A stretch of 64,000 nucleotides of DNA, from the NCBI RefSeq assembly GCF_012843315.1, contig NZ_JABAEX010000008.1, forward strand, positions 40,277 through 104,276, given 5' to 3'. The position numbers and the translations under genes are program-made. Position 1 is the stretch's first letter, and every line of letters begins with the position of its first letter. The notes beneath the pieces were generated by a model, which saw only the letters and a list, made by a program, of their open reading frames with translations, searched no databases and was not told the origin of the DNA. This stretch comes from Streptococcus sp. WB01_FAA12 (GTDB taxonomy: Bacteria > Bacillota > Bacilli > Lactobacillales > Streptococcaceae). Shown piece after piece: positions 42,311 through 58,800 of the stretch.

Positions 42311-42672
42311 CTAAATAAAACAGACTATCAAAATCATGACTATGTTAGAAAAATTGAAGAAAAACTGTTAAAAAGATTGTGATTAATACAGACCGGAGCA
42401 GATATATGCAACAGAGTTCATTCGTCAATGAACATTGAACTTTTTAATATTTTGAAGATATAGATAATTGTCTTTAGATAGTAATTTTGAAAGACATTTT
42501 TTCAAAAATTTTACAAATAGTAGTTTTCACTTTACCATTAATTAATATCACTAATACTTACCAATGTATTGTTCGTAAATGCCAAGTAAAAGATGTGTGT
42601 CATGGTGGCAGTGATTTTTATAGAATTAGTAAGTCACGGTATAGAATTGACAATGAGTGGAATGAGATTATA
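42311..42672. other. AT-rich gap of uncertain origin
   Basis: No convincing gene. A frame beginning with TTG at 42487 runs through this stretch and into the following cytidylyltransferase remnant without any ribosome site, so it is probably accidental or a fusion of decayed pieces. Short coding-like runs, such as QNHDYVRKIEEKLLKR near 42330-42380, are seen but not recognised. Confidence 0.5.
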
Positions 42673-43036
42673 TTGAAAGTAATTACTTATGGTACAGTGT
42701 TTTGCTTTATTATGATCAATCAGCTTGCTTAAACGAGCTTGAAGACTATTTGGTGTTTTTTTCTAAAGACGAGTCTAATTTGAACTAAAAAATAAGATAA
42801 GTTACTTTAACTATGAGCATAGAAAAAGTTTTGCAGAGGCTATTCGATATGTTATTCTTGCTATTCCAGAAACAAGCTGGAGACAAAAAAGAGGTGATGT
42901 TAAGGAACATGATATTGACATCTTTGTTATTTGAGATGATTGGGAGGGTAAATTGTTCATCTTAGAGAAGAAGATTTAGAAGTAGTCTATTTGTCACGAA
43001 CAAAAAAAACTCAACGACGAAAATAAAACGAAATTT
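42673..43036 (+). pseudogene. gct: Decayed glycerol-3-phosphate cytidylyltransferase gene
   Basis: Pieces in the right order, in different frames, match the family: KVITYGT (42676-42696), then a frameshifted ALL...SISLLKRA (the HxGH region, with the histidines lost), LKNK, NYEHRKSFAEAIRYVILAIP, and ETSWRQKRGDVKEHDIDIFV. A stop replaces the Gly of the next motif GDDWEGK, and LEVVYLSRTKK (the ISTTxIK approach) is in another frame. Gct makes CDP-glycerol for glycerol-phosphate side groups in some capsules. At least three frameshifts and several stops make this copy dead. The region is about the expected size (about 130 codons). Confidence 0.75.
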
Positions 43037-43196
43037 AATTTATCAGAGTAAAATTTGGTAAAAAGTAACTTTTATTTTCGCAACAAAGCTTTATAACTGA
43101 TGTTAGAGGCTAGCTAAAAATTGTCCAAATGCTTAGATTATAAGCTATAAAAACACAACAAATCAAAACGTTATGATAAAGAAAGGTTATTCCATT

Positions 43197-44066
43197 ATGA
43201 AAGGTATTATTCTTGCGGGTGGTTCAGGTACCCGATTGTACCCACTTACTCGAGCTGCGTCAAAACAGCTGATGCCAGTTTATGATAAACCCATGATTTA
43301 CTATCCTTTGTCAACCTTGATGTTGGCTGGAATTAAGGACATTTTGATTATTTCAACGCCCCAGGATTTGCCCCGTTTTAAGGACTTGCTCTTGGATGGT
43401 TCCGAATTTGGAATCAAGCTTTCCTATGCGGAACAGCCTAGTCCTGATGGACTTGCTCAAGCCTTTATCATTGGGGATGATTTTATTGGAGATGACAATG
43501 TAGCGCTGATTCTTGGGGATAATATTTACCATGGACCAGGTCTGAGTAAAATACTCCAAAATGCTGCTGCTAAGGAAAAAGGTGCGACTGTCTTTGGCTA
43601 CCATGTCAAGGATCCAGAACGCTTTGGTGTTGTAGAATTTGATGAAAATATGAATGCTATCTCCATCGAAGAAAAACCAGAACAGCCGCGCTCTAACTAT
43701 GCAGTGACAGGACTGTATTTCTATGATAACGATGTTGTCGAAATTGCCAAGAGTATCAAACCAAGTCCTCGAGGAGAATTAGAAATCACAGATGTCAACA
43801 AGGCTTACTTGGATCGTGGTGATTTGTCTGTTGAGCTTATGGGACGTGGTTTTGCTTGGTTGGATACAGGAACTCACGAAAGTCTCTTAGAAGCAGCTCA
43901 ATATATCGAAACGGTTCAACGTATGCAGAACGTGCAAGTGGCAAATCTGGAAGAAATTGCTTATCGTATGGGCTATATCAGTAAAGAGCAAGTGCATGAA
44001 TTGGCGCAGCCGTTGAAGAAGAATGAATACGGACAATACTTGCTCCGTTTGATTGGAGAAATTTAG
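43197..44066 (+). CDS. rmlA: Glucose-1-phosphate thymidylyltransferase
   Basis: First enzyme of dTDP-L-rhamnose synthesis, making dTDP-glucose. It has 289 residues, the family length. Nucleotide motif [37 protein letters not shown] and the catalytic-site ILGDNIYHG are all intact. I start at the ATG at 43197 (MKGIILAGG); the frame opens at 43173, but that start has no ribosome site. The GC content rises here back to the level of conserved genes. It may be read from the capsule promoter; no clear local promoter was found. Confidence 0.97.
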   Translation: MKGIILAGGSGTRLYPLTRAASKQLMPVYDKPMIYYPLSTLMLAGIKDILIISTPQDLPRFKDLLLDGSEFGIKLSYAEQPSPDGLAQAFIIGDDFIGDDNVALILGDNIYHGPGLSKILQNAAAKEKGATVFGYHVKDPERFGVVEFDENMNAISIEEKPEQPRSNYAVTGLYFYDNDVVEIAKSIKPSPRGELEITDVNKAYLDRGDLSVELMGRGFAWLDTGTHESLLEAAQYIETVQRMQNVQVANLEEIAYRMGYISKEQVHELAQPLKKNEYGQYLLRLIGEI

Positions 44067-44663
44067 ATGACAGATAATTTTTTTGGAAAAACACTTGCAG
44101 TGCGTAAGATTGATGCAATTCCAGGTTTGTTAGAGTTTGACATTCCAGTTCATGGAGACAATCGTGGCTGGTTTAAGGAAAATTTCCAGAAGGAAAAGAT
44201 GGTTCCACTTGGCTTTCCTGAAAGCTTCTTTGCTGAAGGGAAACTGCAAAATAACGTCAGCTTTTCTCGCAAAAATGTTCTTCGAGGCCTCCATGCTGAG
44301 CCTTGGGACAAGTACATCTCTGTTGCAGATAATGGGAAGGTTCTAGGATCATGGGTTGATTTGCGTGAGGGTGAAACTTTTGGGAATGTTTACCAGACAG
44401 AGATTGACGCTAGTAAGGGAATCTTTGTCCCTCGTGGCGTAGCCAATGGATTTCAAGTCCTATCTGATACAGTTTCTTATAGCTATCTGGTTAATGACTA
44501 TTGGGCGCTTGAACTCAAACCGAAGTATGCCTTTGTTAACTACTCTGACCCAGAATTAGGAATTGAGTGGGAAAATCTGGAAGAAGCAGAGGTATCTGAA
44601 GCGGACAAACATCATCCCCTACTTAAGGACGTGAAGCCTTTGAAAAAAGAAGATTTGGAATAA
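44067..44663 (+). CDS. rmlC: dTDP-4-dehydrorhamnose 3,5-epimerase
   Basis: Third step of dTDP-rhamnose synthesis. It has 198 residues with a cupin fold: PVHGDNRGWFKENFQ, NVLRGLHAEPWDKYISV (catalytic His) and GIFVPRGVANGFQVLSD. The ATG directly follows the rmlA stop, so the two are coupled. Confidence 0.96.
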   Translation: MTDNFFGKTLAVRKIDAIPGLLEFDIPVHGDNRGWFKENFQKEKMVPLGFPESFFAEGKLQNNVSFSRKNVLRGLHAEPWDKYISVADNGKVLGSWVDLREGETFGNVYQTEIDASKGIFVPRGVANGFQVLSDTVSYSYLVNDYWALELKPKYAFVNYSDPELGIEWENLEEAEVSEADKHHPLLKDVKPLKKEDLE

Positions 44664-45719
<1,056 letters not shown>

Positions 45720-45727
45720 TTAGATAC

Positions 45728-45763
45728 TAAAAAGCAAGAGAATTCAAGGTCTCTTGCTTTTTA
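45728..45763. terminator. Bidirectional terminator between rmlB and rmlD
   Basis: Stem AAAAAGCAAGAGA / TCTCTTGCTTTTT around an 8-base loop, with A/T runs on each side, between two convergent genes. Confidence 0.85.
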
Positions 45764-45779
45764 TGTGTGTCGTAATCTT

Positions 45780-46634
45780 TTATTTTCTTACTTCTTGTTT
45801 ATAAAACTCTTTAAGGGCATCTTGCCAGGTTGGAATCACGAATCCTGTCGCCTTTGCTTTTGCCAAGCTCATGGTTGAGTTGAGTGGACGTTTGGCCTTG
45901 GCAGGAAACTTGCTAGAGTCTACTGGCACTACCTCAACATCACTGCCTTTAAGAATTTCAACAGCAAAGTTATACCAAGTGGTATCTTCAGTGGAGTCAT
46001 TTGATAAGTGGTAGTAGCCAAATTCTTTTTGATTTTCAGTCAAGTAAGTCATGAATTCGGCCAAGGTACGTGTCCAAGTTGGGCGACCGTGTTGGTCGTC
46101 GACAACAGTGAGAGTTTTATGGGTTTTAGCAAGATTTTGCATGGTAAAGACAAAGTTTTTGCCATAATTTCCAAAGACCCAAGCAGTGCGGATAATGTAA
46201 TGCTGTGACGTAAGGCTTTCAACAAGCTCTTCACCCATTCGCTTGGTACGTCCGTACTCTGTCTGCGGATCAGGTAGGTCATCAACTTCCCATTCTTGTC
46301 CGACGGGTTTCTTTCCATCAAAGACATAGTCTGTCGAGATATAGACGAGAGTAGCTCCGTATCTCTCAGAGGCCTTGGCTACATTTTCAGTTCCAGTTAC
46401 GTTTATGGCAAAATCCAGTTCTTTCCCCTCGTCTTCAGCTGCATCAACAGCAGTATAGGCTGCGCAATGATAGACTAAAGTTGGCTTAACCTCAGCAAAT
46501 ACTTTTTCAACCATTTCAGAATTAGTGATATCCATTTCGGCCACATCCACCGCAACATAGTCCACATTTCTTTCATCTAGCAGATAACGTAGTTCTGTAC
46601 CGAGTTGACCATTTGCACCTGTAATTAAGATCAT
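45780..46634 (-). CDS. rmlD: dTDP-4-dehydrorhamnose reductase (inverted)
   Basis: Last step of dTDP-rhamnose synthesis. It has 284 residues with an SDR fold: MILITGANGQLGTELR, YHCAAYTAVDAAEDE, STDYVFDGK and the Tyr-x3-Lys in EYGRTKRMGEELV. The start follows AAGGAGAAAGAT on the minus strand, and a TATAAT -10 box (46669-46664) lies about 30 bases upstream. In pneumococcal loci the gene normally follows rmlB in the same direction; here it faces it and must be transcribed from its own promoter. The protein looks complete. Confidence 0.96.
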   Translation of the reverse strand: MILITGANGQLGTELRYLLDERNVDYVAVDVAEMDITNSEMVEKVFAEVKPTLVYHCAAYTAVDAAEDEGKELDFAINVTGTENVAKASERYGATLVYISTDYVFDGKKPVGQEWEVDDLPDPQTEYGRTKRMGEELVESLTSQHYIIRTAWVFGNYGKNFVFTMQNLAKTHKTLTVVDDQHGRPTWTRTLAEFMTYLTENQKEFGYYHLSNDSTEDTTWYNFAVEILKGSDVEVVPVDSSKFPAKAKRPLNSTMSLAKAKATGFVIPTWQDALKEFYKQEVRK

Positions 46635-46777
46635 ATCTTTCTCCTTGATTGTTCTTATACTTAATTATAGCAAAAATATAGAAAAATTGGTTTTTAGTGA
46701 AACTTTTTTCGGTATAAACTTTGTTAGTAAAGCCCAAGAGAAACGAATAATTATTACTTTAGAATATCCTTGAAACT

Positions 46778-46852
46778 ATTTTTCAGAATATACCAAACTA
46801 ACACAAAAATTCTGAAAATTCTGTTGACATCTTTCTGAAAAGGTTCTATAAT
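46778..46852 (+). promoter_or_regulatory. aliA promoter with CodY-like boxes
   Basis: Consensus promoter: -35 TTGACA (46824-46829), 17-base spacer, -10 TATAAT (46847-46852). AAAATTCTGAAAATT (46806-46820) matches the CodY box at 13 of 15 positions and abuts the -35. A weaker copy ATTTTTCAGAATATA (46778-46792) matches at 12 of 15. Confidence 0.65.
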
Positions 46853-46879
46853 AGATAGAAAGTTTTAAAGGAGAAAATG

Positions 46880-48862
46880 ATGAAAAGTTCAAAACTATTT
46901 GCTCTTGCGGGTGTAACCTTATTGGCGGCTACTACTTTAGCTGCATGCTCTGGATCAGGTTCGAGCGCTAAAGGAGAGAAGACATTCTCATATATCTATG
47001 AAACAGACCCAGATAATCTCAACTACTTAACAACTGGTAAGGCTGCAACTGCTGACATTACTAGTAATGTGATTGATGGATTGCTTGAAAATGACCGCTA
47101 TGGTAACTTTGTGCCATCTATGGCTGAGGATTGGTCTGTATCCAAGGATGGATTGACTTACACTTATACTATCCGTAAGGATGCAAAATGGTATACTTCT
47201 GAAGGTGAAGAATACGCGGCAGTCAAAGCTCAAGACTTTGTAACAGGACTTAAATATGCTGCTGATAAAAAATCTGATGGTCTTTATTTAGTTCAAGAAT
47301 CGATCAAAGGATTGGACGCCTATGTAAAAGGGGAAATCAAAGATTTCTCACAAGTAGGAATTAAGGCTCTGGATGATCAGACAGTTCAGTACACTTTGAA
47401 CAAACCAGAAAGCTTCTGGAATTCTAAGACAACGATGGGTGTAATGGCACCAGTTAATGAAGAGTTCTTAAACTCTAAAGGGGATGATTTCGCTAAAGGA
47501 ACAGATCCAAGTAGCATCCTATACAATGGACCATTCTTGCTCAAATCTATCGTAGCTAAATCTTCTGTTGAGTTTGAAAAAAATCCAAGCTACTGGGATA
47601 AGGACAATGTTCATCTTGATAAGGTTAAATTATCATTCTGGGATGGTCAAGATACCAACAAACCGACTGAAGCTTTCAAAGATGGCAGCTTTACAATGGC
47701 CCGTCTCTTCCCAACAAGCGCTAGCTACCCAGAGACTGAAAAAGCATTTAAAGATAATATTGTTTACACACAACAAGATTCTACTACTTATTTAGTAGGT
47801 ACTAATATTGATCGCCAGTCTTATAAGTATACTTCTAAGACAACGGATGAAGAAAAAACATCAACCAAGAAAGCTCTTCTAAACAAAGATTTCCGTCAAG
47901 CTCTTGCCTTTGGTTTTGATAGAACCGCCTATGCCTCTCAAGTAAACGGTGCAAGTGGTGCGACTAAACTGCTTCGTAACTTGTTTGTCCCACCTACATT
48001 TGTTCAAGCAGATGGCAAAAACTTTGGTGAGTTGGTCAAAGAAAAATTGGTGACTTATGGAGACGAGTGGAAGGATGTAAATTTAGCTGATGCCCAAGAT
48101 GGACTCTATAACGCAGATAAGGCCAAAGCAGAATTTGCCAAAGCTAAGACAGCTCTTCAAGCAGAAGGTGTGAAATTCCCAATCCACTTGGATATGCCAG
48201 TAGACCAAACAAACACGACGAAAGTCCAACGTGTTCAATCCTTCAAACAATCGCTTGAAGCTACTCTAGGGTCAGAGAACGTCGTTGTCGATATCCAACA
48301 ACTTCAAAAAGATGATGTCTTGAATATCACTTACTTTGCTGAAACTGCAGCTGGAGAAGACTGGGATATCTCAGATAACGTGGGATGGTCTCCAGACTTT
48401 GCAGACCCATCTACTTACCTTGATATCATCAAGCCATCTGTCGGAGAAAATACAAAGACTTACCTAGGATTTGACTCTGGAACAAACAACGCTGCGGCTA
48501 AGCAGGTTGGTTTGGAAGATTATGAAAAGATGGTTGTGGAAGCTGGGGAAGAAACTACTGACGTTTCAAAACGTTATGAGAAATATGCTGCTGCCCAAGC
48601 TTGGTTGACAGATAGTGCCTTGATCATCCCAACAACTTCTAAAACTGGTCGTCCAATGTTGTCTAAGATGGTACCATTTACGCTTCCGTTTGCATACTCT
48701 GGTAACAAGGGTACGAGCGAAGCCCTCTTGTATAAATACCTTGATGTACAAGATAAACCAGTGACAGCAGAAGAATATCAAAAAGCCCAAGAAAAATGGA
48801 TGAAAGAAAAAGAAGAGTCAAATAAAAAGGCTCAAGAAGATCTTGTAAAACATGTGAAATAA
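46880..48862 (+). CDS. aliA: Oligopeptide-binding lipoprotein AliA
   Basis: A 660-residue peptide-binding lipoprotein that feeds the Ami oligopeptide permease. The signal is MKSSKLFALAGVTLLAATTL with lipobox LAACSG; family motif GLLENDRYGNFVPSMAEDWS is near residue 70. Length and N terminus match pneumococcal AliA. Adjacent ATGs at 46877 and 46880; the second has better spacing from AAAGGAG. It is the classical right border of capsule loci. Confidence 0.96.
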   Translation: MKSSKLFALAGVTLLAATTLAACSGSGSSAKGEKTFSYIYETDPDNLNYLTTGKAATADITSNVIDGLLENDRYGNFVPSMAEDWSVSKDGLTYTYTIRKDAKWYTSEGEEYAAVKAQDFVTGLKYAADKKSDGLYLVQESIKGLDAYVKGEIKDFSQVGIKALDDQTVQYTLNKPESFWNSKTTMGVMAPVNEEFLNSKGDDFAKGTDPSSILYNGPFLLKSIVAKSSVEFEKNPSYWDKDNVHLDKVKLSFWDGQDTNKPTEAFKDGSFTMARLFPTSASYPETEKAFKDNIVYTQQDSTTYLVGTNIDRQSYKYTSKTTDEEKTSTKKALLNKDFRQALAFGFDRTAYASQVNGASGATKLLRNLFVPPTFVQADGKNFGELVKEKLVTYGDEWKDVNLADAQDGLYNADKAKAEFAKAKTALQAEGVKFPIHLDMPVDQTNTTKVQRVQSFKQSLEATLGSENVVVDIQQLQKDDVLNITYFAETAAGEDWDISDNVGWSPDFADPSTYLDIIKPSVGENTKTYLGFDSGTNNAAAKQVGLEDYEKMVVEAGEETTDVSKRYEKYAAAQAWLTDSALIIPTTSKTGRPMLSKMVPFTLPFAYSGNKGTSEALLYKYLDVQDKPVTAEEYQKAQEKWMKEKEESNKKAQEDLVKHVK

Positions 48863-48879
48863 CTGTTGTAAAATATAAG

Positions 48880-48918
48880 AAAGGATTTAGTATTTCTCTT
48901 GAATGCTGAATCCTTTTT
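48880..48918 (+). terminator. Terminator of aliA
   Basis: Stem AAAGGATTTAG / CTGAATCCTTT (one wobble) with a 15-base loop and a T-run. Confidence 0.75.
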
Positions 48919-49000
48919 TACATTTGTAAAGAAAGATTCTAAATTTGGAGCCTATTTTCTCAGAATAGAGAAAATTTTCGTTAATTTTACTTGTTTCCTA

Positions 49001-49118
49001 TTGCTTTCTCAGCCATTATTTGTTATATTAAAAGCGTAATTATTTTTATTTATCAGGGTTAAGCATTGCACTTTCAGAGGAAGGAGTATTTTTTAAAAAA
49101 AGAATGTAAACGCTTACT
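49001..49118 (+). promoter_or_regulatory. Promoter and cre site of the GH101 gene
   Basis: -35 TTGCTT (49001-49006), 17-base spacer, -10 TATATT (49024-49029) preceded by TG. ATGTAAACGCTTACT (49104-49118) matches the cre consensus WTGNAANCGNWNNCW at every defined position. It lies downstream of the promoter, where bound CcpA would block elongation. Confidence 0.7.
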
Positions 49119-49137
49119 CAAAAATGAAAGGATTTAG

Positions 49138-55638
<6,501 letters not shown>

Positions 55639-55724
55639 ATATTTATTTATTCCACAACTATATTGTTTGGATAAGTGACTTGGACTTCTATGGGAGTCAG
55701 AGTCGGAAAATGAATCAAACACCT

Positions 55725-55753
55725 GGAGAGGACCTCTTGGTTCTCTCCTTTTT
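55725..55753 (+). terminator. Terminator of the GH101 gene
   Basis: Ten-pair stem GGAGAGGACC / GGTTCTCTCC (one wobble) with loop TCTT and TTTTT. Confidence 0.85.
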
Positions 55754-55763
55754 AAAAGGAGAA

Positions 55764-55788
55764 ATGATAACGCTTACTAGCGTAAGCG
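55764..55788 (+). promoter_or_regulatory. cre site and small hairpin before the GH20/GH84 gene
   Basis: ATGATAACGCTTACT (55764-55778) matches the cre consensus with one mismatch. It overlaps a palindrome CGCTTAC-TAGC-GTAAGCG (55771-55788). I could not identify the -35/-10 pair with confidence. Confidence 0.6.
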
Positions 55789-55810
55789 GATGAAAGGAAA
55801 TAGGAGAAAT

Positions 55811-58800
55811 ATGGACAAACACTTTTTTGAGAAACGCTGTCATTATAGTATCCGCAAATTTGCAATTGGTGCAGCCTCAGTTATGATTGGTGCTAGTATC
55901 TTTGGAGCCAATATGGTTCAGGCAGCAGAAACAGCAGCACCTTCAGAGACAGAGGGAAGTATCACTCATGTTCAAGCTCTGGATAAGTTACCAGATGATT
56001 TAGCCGCTGCGCTTGAAAAGGCGGATGCAGAAGCTGCAACAGAAGGAAATCAAGAGGGTAGCCAGGCAACCGAAGAAGGAACAAAACCTAAAGAGACAGG
56101 AAAAACAACATCAACAACGACTCCTTCAGTTCCAAAAACATCTGAAATTCCTAAAGAAGAAGTGCAACCAGCAGAAACAAATACTCCTGCTACTAAACCA
56201 ACTAATCAAGAAGTAGAAGAACGTCCAGATCTCAATCACTTAGAGGGAACTACTGCTTCAGCAAACAACCATGAGACTGGTACCAACTTTACTGCAGATA
56301 AGGCTATTGATGGAGATGAAAATACTCGTTGGGCAACGGACAGAGATGTACCAAAACCAACCTTCGAATTAACTCTTCCAAAAACTACCCTCATCAAGCA
56401 TGTGGAAATTGACTGGGATCGTCGTCTTCGCAATGGGCAAAATGACCCAAATATCAAATCTTGGAGTCTCTACTACGCAGGTCAAGAAGACGTGGGCGCT
56501 AATGGAGAAAAACAATGGAAACTCGCTCATACCAAGACTGGAGATCCTGTTTTAGATGAGAAAGTAGACCTAGCTGAAAGTATCAAAGCGAAGTACCTCA
56601 AATTGGAGGTCAATGATTACCAAGCTGGTACAATGGGCTGGAGAAACGTTGGAATCCAAGAAATTCGAGCTTATTCAAATATTCCAGACCATAGTAAAGT
56701 AACGGATATCCGCCAAGTTGATCAGTTGGATGTGGCTGAAGATGGCAAGTCTCTTGTCCTACCAAGTTTGCCGGGTCAGGTTAGTCTGATTGGCAGTAAC
56801 AAGCAGGGTGTGATTGACCTTCAAAATCGCATCTACCAACCTCTGACAGATCAACGTGTCAAGGTTACGGTCCAACAAATCAAAGACAGTCATACCTTTA
56901 TCAAAGAGTTTGAAGTAGTCATCAAGGGGCTACATCAGGACGAAGGTGTGGGTGTGAAACCAAAAGTAGCACCAGCTGTTCAACAATGGTATGGGAAAGA
57001 AGGCCAATCTTCTATCACTTCAGATACAGTTCTTGCGACAGGTGATTCAGGTTTTGATCAGGCTGCAACCTTCTACCAGTCAGACCTTGCAAGCCGTGGA
57101 TTGGAACTTGCGACAGGTGACAAGCAAGCACAAAAACGAATTGAATTTAAAAAGGTTGAAAACAAAGGTTATGGCAAGGAAGGCTACGGCATCACTATCC
57201 AAGATGATGTGATTACCATCGAAGCTGCAACAAACACAGGTGCCTTCTACGCCACTCGTACGCTCCTTCAGATGGGAGAAAAGGATCTGCAAAACGGTGA
57301 AATTCGAGACTTCCCAAGTTTCAGTCATCGTGGCTTTATGCTGGATACAGGTCGTAAATTTATCCCTTATGACACCCTTGTAGATATCATGCTCAACATG
57401 GCTTACTACAAGATGAACGACTTGCAGTTGCACTTGAATGATAACTATATCTTCCTTAAGGAACACTTGGCAGGTAAGAATTTAACCCCAGAAGAACAAC
57501 TCAAGTATGTACTTGAACATGCCAAGACTGGTTTCCGTGTGGAGACAGATATTGTCGGTAAGAATGGTCAAAAATTGACATCAGATGAGCATTATACTAA
57601 GGAAGAAATGCAAAATCTGATTAAATTGGCCAAGGCTCTTCATATCAACCTAGTACCAGAAATTGATACACCAGGACACGCACTTTCATTTGTCAAGGTT
57701 CGTCCAGACCTCATGTATCAAGGAAGTCTTAGTGATTATGCAGGCAAGCATAATGTCGAACGAGTTGCCATGCTAGACTTGGATAACAAGTACGATGAAA
57801 CGCTGGCTTTTGTCAAATCCGTCTATGACAAACTCCTCGATGGTCCAGATGCACCACTTCATGGGGTATCCACTGTTCATATCGGAACGGATGAATACTA
57901 CGGAAGTCGAGAAAGCTATCGTCGTTATGTCAATGATTTGATTCAATATATAAAATCTAAGGGCTATACACCACGTATCTGGGGCTCGCTCAGTGCGAAA
58001 CGTGGAAACACTCCTGTTGATTGGAACGGAGTAGAAGTTGATATTTGGAGTATTCACTGGCAACGTCCTAATGAAGCCATTGCTCAAGGAGCTAAGATTA
58101 TCAATATCACGGATGTGCCGACATATAGTGTCCCAAGTGGAAGTAATAGTCAAGCAGCCTACGGGGATTATGCTAACTATGAGCGCCAATACAATAGCTG
58201 GACACCAAACGACTTCCGAACAGGTGGAGGTCCGCTTCTTGAATCGTCTCATCCAAGTATTATCGGAGGAGGTCATGCGGTTTGGAATGACAATATCGAC
58301 CTTCATGAGACAGGCTTGACCTCTTATGATATCTTTAAACGCTTCTTCAAGAGCATGCAAACCACTGCGGAGCGCACTTGGGGATCTGACCGTGCGGCTA
58401 CGACCTTTGCAGAACGTACCCTACCAACTAGTCCTTATGCGCCACAGTCTAACCCTGAAAAAGCAATTGCTTCAGAGGAACTATTCAACATCACTCCAGA
58501 TAAGGTGAAAGAATATGCAACGAAGAAAGTAACTGCAACAGAAAATGGATTGGCTTTTGAGAAAGACAGCAGCATCGAAGGCTTAGCAGGTGATGTTGGT
58601 CCAAGTCATGTCTTGAAGTTTGATGTAACTATCACTGGAGACGGTGAACAAACCTTCTCAACAAGTGGGGACAACCGTATCTATCTAGCTGATAAAGATG
58701 GCTACCTCGCTTATCAATTTGAACAGTTCCATATCCAATTCAAGAAAAAACTTGAAAAGAACAAACGCTATCAAATCTCTATCGTGACTAAGCCACAATC

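Noticed and set aside
42487..42732. Frame of 81 codons starting with TTG after wzx
   Set aside because: No ribosome site; its end reads into the KVITYGT piece of the decayed cytidylyltransferase, so it is a remnant, not a gene.
57773..58360. Minus-strand frame of 195 codons inside the GH20 domain
   Set aside because: The plus strand is a continuous 2730-codon frame with clear catalytic motifs; the antisense frame has no start signal.
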